NCBI RefSeq assembly: GCF_000426845.1
Contig: NZ_AUGD01000005.1
Span: forward strand, 124,001 to 188,000
Direction: 5' to 3'
DNA from: Bradyrhizobium sp. in8p8
GTDB lineage: Bacteria; Pseudomonadota; Alphaproteobacteria; Rhizobiales; Xanthobacteraceae
Length of the DNA: 64,000 nt
The notes under the pieces were generated by a model. The model did not search any database, was not told the origin of the DNA, and saw only the letters and a list, made by a program, of their open reading frames with translations. Numbering within the stretch: the stretch's first letter is position 1; every line of letters starts with the position of its first letter. The translations under genes were made by a program, and so were the position numbers. This document shows, in pieces, positions 16,700 to 26,123 of this stretch.

Positions 16700-17509
16700 C
16701 TAACCCTTTCCCGCAAACTCCGTCGGCGTCCGTCCCGTCACCTGGCGGAACGCGGCGGAGAACGCCGGCACGCTGGCATAGCCGAGCGACGTGGCGAGCT
16801 GCTTCACCGAGACGGTCGCATCCGTCGACAGCCGCTGGATCGCAGCCGCGATGCGGGCGCGCTGGCACCAGCTCTTGAAGCTCAGCTGCGTCTCGCTCGA
16901 GAACAGCCGGGACAACGTCCGCGCTGAGGTTCCCACCTCCCGCGCCAGCGTGTCGATGTCGTGCAGGCCGGTGGGATCGTCGAGCACGATCATCGCGGCG
17001 CGGCGGCAGCGAGGCTCATGCGGCAGCGGAACGAAGGTCGCGGAATCCTCGGCCTGATGCAATTCCAGCATCACGAGCCGGACTAGCAGCTCGGTGCGCT
17101 CCTCGGTGTTGCGCGTGTCGAACAGCGCCAGGATCGCCTGATTGAGCAGCGGCGAGACCCGCACCACGAATTCCCTGGTCAGGCCGTCATAGCGACACTC
17201 GCGCTTCAGCCACGATAAGTCGAAGTAAAGCGTGCGCATCTCGATGTCGGCGAGCAGGTCGATGGCGTGCTCGAGCCCGGCGGGTACCCAGACGGCGCGG
17301 TCCGGCGGCACCAGCCAGCGTCCCCCGGGCGTCGTGACCTGCATGGTGCCTTTCGCAGCATAGATCAGCTGCGCTTCGCGGTGCAGGTGCGGCTTGATCC
17401 GCATGCCCTTGGGATAGTCGCGCGCGACCAGGTGCACGCCCGCGGTGGAGCGATGGTTGCCCCGGACTTCCCTGAGGATTGGCGTTTCCAAGACAGTCAT
17501 TGGCAGCAT
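16700..17509 (-). CDS. AraC-family transcriptional regulator (cupin sensor)
   Basis: The 269-residue protein has an N-terminal cupin-type sensor (IKPHLHREAQLIYAAKGTMQV, then a WVPAGLEHAI strand) and a C-terminal double helix-turn-helix (TLAREVGTSARTLSRLFSSE and QLATSLGYASVPAFSAAFRQ, ending in the family signature TGRTPTEF). This architecture is typical of AraC regulators of small hydrophobic or aromatic ligands. It is divergent from an MFS transporter across only 51 bases (17510-17560), so that transporter is the most likely target. The ligand is unknown. Confidence 0.9.
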   Translation of the reverse strand: MLPMTVLETPILREVRGNHRSTAGVHLVARDYPKGMRIKPHLHREAQLIYAAKGTMQVTTPGGRWLVPPDRAVWVPAGLEHAIDLLADIEMRTLYFDLSWLKRECRYDGLTREFVVRVSPLLNQAILALFDTRNTEERTELLVRLVMLELHQAEDSATFVPLPHEPRCRRAAMIVLDDPTGLHDIDTLAREVGTSARTLSRLFSSETQLSFKSWCQRARIAAAIQRLSTDATVSVKQLATSLGYASVPAFSAAFRQVTGRTPTEFAGKG

Positions 17510-17560
17510 TCCGTCATGGGGAGGACATATAACTCATTTCGGAGCAGGAGAGGATTCGCA

Positions 17561-18733
17561 ATGAACAGCCCCGGTCGGGTCATCAGTTTCGTCAACGCAG
17601 GCCATTTCATCGACCATTATGGGATGCTGATCTTTGCCGCCGCCGTCATCATTATGGGGCCGGCGCTCGGCATGGCCTATTCGGAACTCCTGCCCTACGC
17701 CACGCCGGGCTTCGTCGCCTTTGGTGCCGGCTCGCTGCTGACCGGCTGGCTCGGCGACCGCTGGAGCCGGCGCCACATGATGCTGATCTTCTTCGTCGGC
17801 ATCGGCGCCTCCATGGTTGCGGTCGGCTTCGTGCAAACGCCGGTGCAGCTCGGCGCGGCGCTGCTCGCGATCGGCATCTTCGCCTCGATCTATCACCCCG
17901 TCGGCACCGCCATGATCGTGTCCTATGCCGATAGGCTCGGCCGCGAGATGGGCATCAATGGCGTCTGGGGCAATCTCGGCGTCGCCTCGTCGGCCTTGGT
18001 CACCGGCGTGATCGGCCAATACCTCGGCTGGCGCTTCGCCTTCATCGTTCCCGGGGCCGTCACGATCCTCACCGGCATCGCTTTCGCGATGAGCGTCGTG
18101 CATGAGGACCGCAAGGGTTCGAAGCAGGCCGCCGCGCAGGCGCGCGTCGCCAAGCGGGACATGTGGCGCGTGATCCTGGCGCTGCTGATCGTCGTGATCG
18201 CGATCTCGACGACCTTCAACGCCGTCACCGTGGCGCTGCCGAAACTGTTTGCGGAGCGGCTTGCGGACCTGACCAAGAGCCCGGCGCTGCTCGGGGTCAT
18301 CGCGGCTTGCGTCTACGTGTTCGGCGCGATGACGCAGTACACGATCGGCCGGCTGCTCGACCGCTATTCGTTGAAGACGGTGGCTCTGCCGCTGTCGTTC
18401 ATACTGGCGCCGTTCCTGTATCTGGCCGCGAGCCTGAACAATCTGCCGCTGATCCTGGTCTCGATCGGCATCGTCATGGGTGCCTTCGGGCAGGTCACGG
18501 TGAACGACGCCATGGTGGGCAAGTACACCACCGAGGAGTGGCGCTCGCGCGCCTACGCCGTGCGCTACTTCGTCGGCTTCACCGCGGCCGGTGCCTCGGT
18601 CGGCCTGGTTGCCTGGCTCTACGAGCAGGGCGGCTTCGTCACCATGCTGCACGCCTTTGCCGCGTTGTGCCTGCTCGCAATCGCCGCCGCCTTGATCCTG
18701 CCGCGAGAGATCAGGACGCCGCAGACGGCGTGA
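17561..18733 (+). CDS. MFS transporter
   Basis: This 390-residue inner-membrane protein has 12 predicted transmembrane helices. The loop 2-3 motif is seen as GWLGDRWSRRHMM, and a FASIYHPVGTAMI segment resembles fosmidomycin-resistance type efflux carriers. The ATG at 17561 gives a short N-terminus before helix 1, with GGAGAGG upstream. A divergent AraC regulator is 51 bases away, which suggests induction by the exported or imported compound. The substrate cannot be predicted. Confidence 0.88.
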   Translation: MNSPGRVISFVNAGHFIDHYGMLIFAAAVIIMGPALGMAYSELLPYATPGFVAFGAGSLLTGWLGDRWSRRHMMLIFFVGIGASMVAVGFVQTPVQLGAALLAIGIFASIYHPVGTAMIVSYADRLGREMGINGVWGNLGVASSALVTGVIGQYLGWRFAFIVPGAVTILTGIAFAMSVVHEDRKGSKQAAAQARVAKRDMWRVILALLIVVIAISTTFNAVTVALPKLFAERLADLTKSPALLGVIAACVYVFGAMTQYTIGRLLDRYSLKTVALPLSFILAPFLYLAASLNNLPLILVSIGIVMGAFGQVTVNDAMVGKYTTEEWRSRAYAVRYFVGFTAAGASVGLVAWLYEQGGFVTMLHAFAALCLLAIAAALILPREIRTPQTA

Positions 18734-18751
18734 GGGCGATGCTCCCTCCGC

Positions 18752-18810
18752 GCGTCATCCCGGGGCGTCGCGCAGCGACGAGCCCGGGTCCATTTGTCCG
18801 CACGCTCTGC
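18752..18810. repeat. Palindromic repeat, family C half-element
   Basis: cgtcatcccggggcgtcgcg followed by cagcgacgagcccgggtcc resembles the left half of the family C element at 43339-43441. It is part of the 508-base gene-free stretch 18734-19241. Confidence 0.5.
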
Positions 18811-18882
18811 TGCCCCCAGGGATTCCGCGTTCGCGCCTGTCGGGGCGCCGGCATGCCTCCGAGACGTGGCACCCGTTCTTCA

Positions 18883-18967
18883 CCGTCGTTGCGAGGAGCG
18901 TAGCGACGGAGCAATCCAGTATGGTTCGGCGGAGAGACTCTGGATTGCTTCGCTGCGCTCAATGACG
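18883..18967. repeat. Palindromic intergenic repeat, family A (copy 5)
   Basis: Left half cgtcgttgcgaggagcgtag and ggagcaatccag; right half ctctggattgcttcgctgcg and ctcaatgacg. It lies in the gene-free stretch 18734-19241, which otherwise holds only the family C half-element and the 25-base element at 19101. Confidence 0.8.
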
Positions 18968-19100
18968 GGAGGACGTGGGGTGGGGGCCTGGAAGATGGCA
19001 GCTCACCCACGCCACCGATGATGCCATCCTGCCCGTGTTTTGTCCGACGGAGCAAGTTTCTTCGGCGGAGCCGAAATCTCGAGCGCTTTCAACGCGCCTC

Positions 19101-19125
19101 TACTGTGCATGGGGTTGTTTTCGCA
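19101..19125 (+). repeat. Dispersed 25-base element upstream of the antiporter
   Basis: The stretch starting tactgtgcatggggttgttt is identical over 25 bases to the reverse complement of 59945-59969. Both copies lie upstream of a gene and point toward it (116 bases here). It could be a promoter or leader motif. Confidence 0.6.
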
Positions 19126-19241
19126 CTTTGGTTTTTGCCGCCTCGATCTGCCGCGTGCGGCAGGAACTCCGTGCGCGTTCCGCGGGTTCTGTCCCTGCCG
19201 TCCCGACGGTTCGGGGCGGTTGAAGGGGAAACCACACCTGC

Positions 19242-21506
19242 ATGCAGAGCCTGCTCAGACCGATCGTCATTGTCCCTGCAGCGCTCGTCTTCACCACCAT
19301 GGCGGCTTTTGCCGAGGCCGGGAAAGCGGACGGCCCGTCCGAATTCCTGCTGGTGGCGCAGATCGTCCTGCTGATCGCGGTCGGCCGCGGCCTCGGCGAG
19401 ATCATGATGCGTATCGGCCAGCCCTCCGTCATCGGCGAGCTGCTCGCCGGCATCATCCTCGGGCCGTCGCTGTTCGGCTGGATCTGGCCGGAGGCCCAGC
19501 ACGCGATCTTCCCCAAGTCGCCCGAGCAGAAGGCGATGATCGACGGCATCGCCCAGTTCGGCATTCTCCTGCTTCTGCTGCTGACCGGCATGGAGACCGA
19601 CCTCAAGCTGGTCCGGAAGGTCGGCAGGGCCGCGATCGCGATCTCGGTCGCCGGCATCATCGTGCCCTTCGCCTGCGGCTTTGCGCTCGGCGAGTTCCTG
19701 CCGGATGCGTTGCTGCCCGATCCGCAGCAGCGCCTTGTCGCGTCGCTGTTCATGGGCACGGCGCTGTCGATCTCCTCGGTGAAGATCGTCGCGGTGGTCG
19801 TACGCGAGATGAACTTCATGCGCCGCAATGTCGGCCAGATCATCGTCTCGACCGCCGTGATCGATGACACGATCGGCTGGATCATCATCGCCATCATCTT
19901 CAGCCTGGCATCCCACGGCACGCTCGATATCGCCTCGGTCGCCAAGGCCGTGCTGGGGACGCTTGCCTTCCTCGCGGTCAGCTTCACCATCGGCCGCCGC
20001 CTGGTGTTTCAGCTGATCCGCTGGGCCAACGACAATCTCGTCAGCGCGGCGCCGGTCATCACCGTGATCCTGCTGCTGATGAGCGTCATGGCCATGATCA
20101 CGCACCTGATCGGCGTCCACACCGTGCTGGGAGCCTTCGTCGCCGGCATCCTGGTCGGAGAGTCCCCGATCCTGACGCGGCAGATCGACGAGCGGCTGCG
20201 CGGGCTGATCTCGAGCTTCTTCATGCCGGTGTTCTTTGGCCTGGCAGGGCTCAGCGCCGACCTCTCGGTGTTGCGCGATCCCAATCTGCTGATGCTCACC
20301 GGCCTGCTGGTCGTGATCGCGAGCGTCGGCAAGTTCGGCGGGGCGTTCGTCGGCGGCACCCTCGGCGGGTTGAATGCGCGGGAGTCGCTGGCGCTGGCGA
20401 GCGGGATGAACGCGCGCGGCTCGACCGAGGTGATCATCGCCACCATCGGCCTCTCCATCGGCGTGCTCAGCCAGAACCTGTTCACGATGATCGTGACCAT
20501 GGCGATCGTCACCACGATGGCGATGCCGCCGATGCTGCGCGCGGCGCTGGCCAGGCTGCCGATGAGCAAGGAGGAGAAGGAGCGGCTGGAGCGCGAGGAA
20601 TTCGAGAAGCGCGGCTTCGTCGCAAATCTCGAGCGCCCCCTGCTGGCGGTGGACGAAAGCGTCAACGCCAGCTTTGCCGCCCACATCGCGGGCCTGATCG
20701 CCGGCAAGCGCAACCTGCCGCTCACCGTGCTGCATATCGGCCAGCACGCCAAGGAGCAGGAGAAGGGTAGGGACGAGGAAGAAAGCCACGAAGCCGTGGT
20801 GAAGAAGGCCGCAGAAGTCGTGTCCGCTCGCGGCAACGGCGAGGCCGGCAACGTCGATGTCGTCAGCCGGGCGAGGCAGGCGGGGCTCGGCGAGACGATC
20901 GCCGACGAAGCGCGCAAGGGCTTCGATCTCCTGGTCGTCGGCATCGACACGGTCGTGACGACGAAGGATCGTTTCGACCGGAGGATCGACGATATCGCGG
21001 CGAAGTTCGAAGGGCCGCTCGCGATCGTGGCCGCGAAGGGCAAGCACCTGAAGCAGCCGATGCCCGACGCGCTCAACATCCTCGTTCCGGTTTCGGGCAG
21101 CAGTGTCTCCAAGCGCGGTGCCGAGATCGCGGTGGCGCTGGCACAGGCGGGATCAGGTTCGCTCCGGGTGATCTATGTCGCAACGACGCGGGACAAGGGC
21201 GCACAGCGCGGGGTTTCCGGCGGCCTGAGCCAGGAGACGGGAATCCTCAAGGACGCGAGCGATCTCGCCGCCCGCTACGACGTCGACATCACCACCACGC
21301 TGCGGGTGAACCGGGCGCCGGAGGCGGCGATCCTGCGCGAGATCGACACAACCGACGTCGATCTCGTCGTGATGGGCGTCGACCGCATCCAGGCCGATCA
21401 CCTCTCCCTCGGCGGCGTTGCCGACGCCGTGCTAAGGCAGTCGAAGGTCTCGGTGCTGCTGGTGTCGAGCGGTGAGGCGCGCCGGACTCCGGCGGAGAAG
21501 GGTTAG
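19242..21506 (+). CDS. CPA2-type cation:proton antiporter with C-terminal USP domains
   Basis: The 754-residue protein has an N-terminal signal-like segment, then a Na+/H+ exchanger domain of about 12 membrane helices to residue 440 (conserved ILGPSLFGWIWP, LLLLTGMETDL and STAVIDDTIGWI with the helix-6 type Asp pair). The cytoplasmic C-terminal half (about residues 455-745) contains two universal-stress-protein-like domains; DLLVVGIDTVVT and DLVVMGVDRI repeat the same terminal strand, and each is followed by an AIV/VLLV strand. It likely exchanges K+ or Na+ for protons, with the USP domains acting as a nucleotide-sensing regulator. The regulatory role is inference. Confidence 0.88.
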   Translation: MQSLLRPIVIVPAALVFTTMAAFAEAGKADGPSEFLLVAQIVLLIAVGRGLGEIMMRIGQPSVIGELLAGIILGPSLFGWIWPEAQHAIFPKSPEQKAMIDGIAQFGILLLLLLTGMETDLKLVRKVGRAAIAISVAGIIVPFACGFALGEFLPDALLPDPQQRLVASLFMGTALSISSVKIVAVVVREMNFMRRNVGQIIVSTAVIDDTIGWIIIAIIFSLASHGTLDIASVAKAVLGTLAFLAVSFTIGRRLVFQLIRWANDNLVSAAPVITVILLLMSVMAMITHLIGVHTVLGAFVAGILVGESPILTRQIDERLRGLISSFFMPVFFGLAGLSADLSVLRDPNLLMLTGLLVVIASVGKFGGAFVGGTLGGLNARESLALASGMNARGSTEVIIATIGLSIGVLSQNLFTMIVTMAIVTTMAMPPMLRAALARLPMSKEEKERLEREEFEKRGFVANLERPLLAVDESVNASFAAHIAGLIAGKRNLPLTVLHIGQHAKEQEKGRDEEESHEAVVKKAAEVVSARGNGEAGNVDVVSRARQAGLGETIADEARKGFDLLVVGIDTVVTTKDRFDRRIDDIAAKFEGPLAIVAAKGKHLKQPMPDALNILVPVSGSSVSKRGAEIAVALAQAGSGSLRVIYVATTRDKGAQRGVSGGLSQETGILKDASDLAARYDVDITTTLRVNRAPEAAILREIDTTDVDLVVMGVDRIQADHLSLGGVADAVLRQSKVSVLLVSSGEARRTPAEKG

Positions 21507-21557
21507 ACGGTGGTGCCGTCGCTCTCCGCAGTGATGATTGTGGTTGACCGCCGTTGT

Positions 21558-24500
21558 CTATTTCGCCGGCACCGCCTGCACCTTGCGCTTCTTCGACGCC
21601 CGCCAGTTCTCGAAGCGCTGCACCACCACGAAGAAGGCCGGAACGAACAGCACTGCGAGGCAGGTCGAGGCAAGCATGCCGGAGAACACGGTAATGCCGA
21701 TCGACTTGCGCGCGCTGGCGCCTGCGCCGGTCGCCAGCACCAGCGGCACCACGCCGAGGATGAAGGCGAACGACGTCATCAGAATCGGCCGGAAGCGGGC
21801 GCGCGCGGCTTCGATGGCGGACTCCAGGATCGGTCTGCCGTCGCGGCCGTGCAGCTCGAGGCCGACCTCGACGATCAGGATCGCGTTCTTGGCCGACAGC
21901 GCGATCAGCAGGATGAGGCCGATCTGGCAATAGAGGTTGTTGTCGATCTTGAGGGCGCTGAGAACCAGCATCGGCCCGAGCAGCGACAGCGGCACGGCGA
22001 GGATCACCGAGATCGGCGCGTACCAGCTCTCATATTGCCCGGCGAGCACGAGATAGACCAGCAGCATGGCGAGCCCGAACACCCAGTAGATCTGGTTCGA
22101 GACCGCCTTCTCCTGATACGACATCGCGGTCCATTCGTAGCCGGTGCCGGGCGGCAGCGTCTTGTCCGCGATCTCCTCCATCAGCTTCAGCGACTGACCG
22201 GAGGAATAGCCCTGTGCGGGCAGGCCGATCACGGTCGACGACGGATAGAGATTGTAGAGGCTGATCAGCGACGGTCCGGTGGCGGGCGTGATCTTGGCGA
22301 CCGTGCCGATCGGGATCATGTCGCCGTTCGAGTTGCGCACCATCATGTTGGCGATGTCGCGCTCGGTGACGCGGAACGCCGGGTCGGCCTGGGTATAGAC
22401 CTGAAATACGCGGCCGAACTTGTTGAACTGGTTGACGTAGGAGGAGCCGAGATAGGCCGACAATGCCGAGAACACCTGATCCGTCGTCACGTGCAGGGTC
22501 TGGGTCTTGACGCGGTCGATCTCGACATTGAATTGCGGCACCGAGGAGCGGAACGAGGACTGCACCCGTTGAAGCGCGCTCTGGCTTTGGGCATTGCTGA
22601 CCATCGCCCCGGTGATCGCCTGCAGCTTGGCGAAGTCGCTGTTGCCGTCGCGCAGCTCGACCTGCATCGAGAACCCGGCGGCATTGCCGATGCCCTGGAT
22701 CGGCGGCGGGGGCAGAACGATGGTGCGCGCCTCCATGATGGCCGCGAGCTTGTCGTTCAGTCCGAACACCAAAGAGCGCAGATCCTCGCCGGGGCCTTTG
22801 CGCGCGTCCCAGTCCTTCAGGATGATGTAGGCGACGCCGGCATTGGCAAGGCTGGCGCTGTTGTCGAGCGCGGAGATGCCGGCAATCGTGATGACCTGCT
22901 GGACGCCGGGTGTGTCCTTGATCAGCTCGCTCGCTCTGTCGAGCACGGCTTGCGTCCGCTCCAGCGCGGCGCCGTCGGGCAATTGCACGGCGGCGATCAG
23001 ATAGCCCTGGTCCTCGATCGGCAGGAAGCCGGTCGGCACCCGCGACAGGCCGTAGCCGCTCGCTCCGATGATCAGCAGCGCGAACGCGACCGAGATGGTG
23101 GCGTGTTTGACGAGAAAGGTGATCAGCCTCGTGTAGGCGCGCTCGACGCGATTATAGATCGCGTTGAAGCCGCGATAGAAGAAGTTGCGCTGCTCGGGCG
23201 GGACGGCCGGCCGGAGCCAGAGCGCGCATTGCGTCGGCTTCAAGGTCGCCGCGTTGATGGCGGAGAGAAGCGCTGTCGCGGCGATCACCAGCGCGAATTG
23301 CGAATAGATGCGTCCCGTGAGTCCTGCAAGGAACGAGGCCGGCAGGAACACCGAGATCAGCACCAGCGTGATGCCGACGATCGGCGCGAACAGCTGGTCC
23401 ATCGCTCTGATCGCGGCGTCGTGGCCGTTCATGCCCTGCTCGATGTTGTGCGCTGCGCCTTCGACCACGACGATGGCGTCGTCGACCACGATGCCGATCG
23501 CGAGCACGATCGCGAACAGCGTCGACATGTTGATGGTGAAGCCGAGCGCCGCCATCGCGGCAAAGGCGCCAATGATGGTCACCGGCACGGTGGTCGCCGG
23601 CACGAGCATCGCGCGCCAGTCCTGCAAGAATATCAGGATCACGACCAGCACGAGCAGGCCCGCCTCGATCAGCGTCATGTAGACCTCGTGCACCGAGGCC
23701 TCGACGAATTTGGTGGTGTCGAACGGCGTGTCGTACTTGATGCCCTCGGGGAAGCGTTTGGCGAGTTCGGCCATCTTCTTCTCGACGGCATTCTCGACCT
23801 GGAGCGCGTTGGCACCGGGTGACTGGAACACGCCGATGCCGACGGCCGGCTGCTTGTTGAGCGAGAAGATCTGGTTGTACGTCTGCGCGCCCAATTCGAC
23901 CCAGCCGACGTCGCGCACCCGCGTGACGTCGCCGCTGCTGCCCGATTTGACGATGATGTTCTCGAACTGGCTGGTGTCGTCGAGCCGTCCGTTGACATTG
24001 AGCGTGTACTGGAACGCCTGTCCTGGCGGGGTCGGCGGCGCGCCGACCTGGCCGGCCGAGACCTGCTGGCTCTGCTGCTGGATGGCCTGGATGACATCCT
24101 GCGGCACGAGGCCGCGCACTTGCAGCTTGTTCGGATCGAGCCAGACACGCATCGAATATTGGCCGGCGCCGAACACGGTGACGTTGCCGACGCCGGGAAG
24201 GCGAGAGAGCTCGTCGCGGATGTTGATGGTGGCGTAATTGCTCAGGTAAAGGCTGTCGTACCTGGAATCCGGCGAGGTCAGCGTCACGAACAGGAGGATC
24301 GAGGTCGATCGCTTCTGCACGGTGACGCCCTGGTTCTGCACCGCCTGCGGCAGCTGGGACAATGCGCTTGAGACGCGGTTCTGCACCAGCACCTGCGCGA
24401 AGTTGAGGTCGGTGCCGATCTTGAATGTCACGGTAAGCGTGTAGGTGCCGTCCGCAGCGCTGTAGGACTGCATGTACAGCATGTCTTCGACGCCGTTGAC

Positions 24501-24707
24501 CTGCTGCTCAATCGGCAACGCCACGGTGTCGATCACGGTCTTGGCGCTGGCGCCGGGATAGCGCGTGGTGACCTGCACGGTCGGCGGCACCACGTCGGGA
24601 TATTGCGCGATGGCAAGGTTGAACAGAGCGACACCGCCGATCAGGATCATCAGCAGCGCGATGACGTTCGAGAGGACGGGCCGCTCGATGAAGAACTTCG
24701 AGATCAT
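21558..24707 (-). CDS. RND efflux pump, inner-membrane transporter (HAE1 family)
   Basis: This 1049-residue protein has the full RND layout: TM1 after MISKFFIERPVLSNVIALLM, a large periplasmic domain (residues about 30-330), TM2-7, a second periplasmic domain, and TM8-12. Proton-relay residues lie in AIGIVVDDAIVVVE, and the C-terminal hallmark SAKNAILIVE is present. It exports hydrophobic compounds or drugs together with the periplasmic adaptor encoded 11 bases upstream. No outer-membrane channel gene is adjacent, so it must borrow a TolC/OprM-type partner from elsewhere. The length and sequence are typical of AcrB/MexB-like pumps. Confidence 0.95.
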   Translation of the reverse strand: MISKFFIERPVLSNVIALLMILIGGVALFNLAIAQYPDVVPPTVQVTTRYPGASAKTVIDTVALPIEQQVNGVEDMLYMQSYSAADGTYTLTVTFKIGTDLNFAQVLVQNRVSSALSQLPQAVQNQGVTVQKRSTSILLFVTLTSPDSRYDSLYLSNYATINIRDELSRLPGVGNVTVFGAGQYSMRVWLDPNKLQVRGLVPQDVIQAIQQQSQQVSAGQVGAPPTPPGQAFQYTLNVNGRLDDTSQFENIIVKSGSSGDVTRVRDVGWVELGAQTYNQIFSLNKQPAVGIGVFQSPGANALQVENAVEKKMAELAKRFPEGIKYDTPFDTTKFVEASVHEVYMTLIEAGLLVLVVILIFLQDWRAMLVPATTVPVTIIGAFAAMAALGFTINMSTLFAIVLAIGIVVDDAIVVVEGAAHNIEQGMNGHDAAIRAMDQLFAPIVGITLVLISVFLPASFLAGLTGRIYSQFALVIAATALLSAINAATLKPTQCALWLRPAVPPEQRNFFYRGFNAIYNRVERAYTRLITFLVKHATISVAFALLIIGASGYGLSRVPTGFLPIEDQGYLIAAVQLPDGAALERTQAVLDRASELIKDTPGVQQVITIAGISALDNSASLANAGVAYIILKDWDARKGPGEDLRSLVFGLNDKLAAIMEARTIVLPPPPIQGIGNAAGFSMQVELRDGNSDFAKLQAITGAMVSNAQSQSALQRVQSSFRSSVPQFNVEIDRVKTQTLHVTTDQVFSALSAYLGSSYVNQFNKFGRVFQVYTQADPAFRVTERDIANMMVRNSNGDMIPIGTVAKITPATGPSLISLYNLYPSSTVIGLPAQGYSSGQSLKLMEEIADKTLPPGTGYEWTAMSYQEKAVSNQIYWVFGLAMLLVYLVLAGQYESWYAPISVILAVPLSLLGPMLVLSALKIDNNLYCQIGLILLIALSAKNAILIVEVGLELHGRDGRPILESAIEAARARFRPILMTSFAFILGVVPLVLATGAGASARKSIGITVFSGMLASTCLAVLFVPAFFVVVQRFENWRASKKRKVQAVPAK

Positions 24708-24718
24708 GGCTGGCGCTC

Positions 24719-25924
24719 CTACTTGGCAGACGCCTGCGGCTGCTCGATCTTGGTCACCTGCGGGTCGATCTTCTGGCCCGGGATGACGCGCAAGAGCCCT
24801 GCGATCACCACGCGATCGTCCGGCTTCAGACCGTTTTCGATCACGCGCAGGCCGTTGTCGACGGGGCCGATCTGCACCTTGCGCTGCTCGACGATATTGT
24901 CGCCGTTGACCACCAGCAGATAGCGGCCGCCCTGGTCGCTGCCGAGCGCGGTGTCGGGAACTAGGAGGGCGCTCTTCTCCTGCTCGAACGGCACGCGGAC
25001 CCGAACGAAATAGCCGGGCAGCAGCACCCGCTTCTGGTTCGGAACGAGACCGCGGACCGCCAGCGTGCCGGTCGATTGATTGAGCGTAGGCGAGACATAG
25101 TCGAGATGCCCCTGGTGCGGGTAGCCGGTGTCGGTCTGGAGGCCGATCTGGATAGGAAACTCCTTGAGGTTGGCGGGTGTCATCCCTCGGCGTGCCGCTT
25201 CGGCGCGAATGCGCAGGACGTCCTGCTCGTTAACGGTGAAGTTCACGTAGATCGGATCCATCGCCACGATGGTGGCGAGCTGGGTCGGCGAGGAGACGCC
25301 GACGAGCTCTCCGATCGAGACCATGTGCGCGCTGACGATGCCGTCGAACGGCGCCGTCACCTTGGTGTAGCCGTAATTGACTTCGGCGAGCTTGGTGTTG
25401 GCCTGGGCCTGCTGGAGGTTGGCCTGCGCGTTGTCGCGGTTCGAGGTCGAGGTGTCGAGCGTGGCCTGCGACACGGCCTGGCGCTGCACCAGCTCGGCCT
25501 GCCGCTTGTAATCGGCCTCGGCCTGTCGCAGCGACGCCTGCGCGCCGGCCTCGGCCGCCTGCGCCTGCTCGAGCTTGAGCCTGTAGGTCTCCGGCTCGAT
25601 CGTGAACAGCTGCGTGCCCTGCTTCACGAAGGTGCCGTCCTGGTAGTCGATCGATTGCAGGAAGCCCTGCACGCGCGCGACGAGATCGACGCTTTTGACC
25701 GGAGCGGTGTTTCCGGTGGACTCGATATAGCGCGTGACCGGGCGCTGCACCGGCGTCGCCACGTCGACCTTCGGCGGTGGCGGTGCCACGAAGGTGTTCT
25801 TGTCCTCGCAACCGGCGAGCGCAATCACGGCAATTGCCGCTGCCAAGCCTCGTGCCAAGGCTCGCCCGGCATGTCTCCGCACTCTATTGCATCGTGCGGG
25901 AGATGCGGGATTCGCGCGCGTCAT
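24719..25924 (-). CDS. RND efflux periplasmic adaptor lipoprotein
   Basis: The 401-residue protein is the membrane-fusion partner of the RND pump. Its signal peptide ends in a lipobox (VIALAGCEDKN), so it is probably anchored to the inner membrane by a lipid. The barrel-sandwich hybrid segments KSVDLVARVQGFLQSIDYQDGTF and VTAPFDGIVSAHMVSIGELV flank a long coiled-coil hairpin rich in Ala and Gln (residues about 100-170). The ATG at 25924 was chosen because it places the signal peptide at the N-terminus; the frame is open upstream without coding character. It precedes the transporter gene by 11 bases. Confidence 0.94.
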   Translation of the reverse strand: MTRANPASPARCNRVRRHAGRALARGLAAAIAVIALAGCEDKNTFVAPPPPKVDVATPVQRPVTRYIESTGNTAPVKSVDLVARVQGFLQSIDYQDGTFVKQGTQLFTIEPETYRLKLEQAQAAEAGAQASLRQAEADYKRQAELVQRQAVSQATLDTSTSNRDNAQANLQQAQANTKLAEVNYGYTKVTAPFDGIVSAHMVSIGELVGVSSPTQLATIVAMDPIYVNFTVNEQDVLRIRAEAARRGMTPANLKEFPIQIGLQTDTGYPHQGHLDYVSPTLNQSTGTLAVRGLVPNQKRVLLPGYFVRVRVPFEQEKSALLVPDTALGSDQGGRYLLVVNGDNIVEQRKVQIGPVDNGLRVIENGLKPDDRVVIAGLLRVIPGQKIDPQVTKIEQPQASAK

Positions 25925-26096
25925 TCGGTAGCCCCCGATTGCTGTCTGTCGGTGCGGCAGGCTAGCAACAAATGGGCGGCCTTGGAACACCATAGCCATG
26001 GCAGTCACAGGCCTTGCACTGCAAACGGTCGTGTGGCCTTTGACAGATTTGTCGTGACCAACGCTTTTCACCGGGCTCACGATCGGCCTGACCGCA

Positions 26097-26110
26097 CCGA
26101 TAATTATCGG
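26097..26110. promoter_or_regulatory. 14-base perfect palindrome upstream of the RND operon
   Basis: ccgataattatcgg is a perfect AT-centred palindrome, 172 bases before the adaptor start and 13 bases beyond the end of the epimerase gene. It could be an operator for a dimeric repressor of the efflux genes. No regulator gene is adjacent. Confidence 0.4.
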
Positions 26111-26123
26111 ATCGCTTTGCGCA

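Noticed and set aside
21510..23822. 770-residue plus-strand open frame opposite the RND transporter
   Set aside because: Composition is dominated by Arg, Asp, His and Gln without any domain, and it lies over an unquestionable RND gene.
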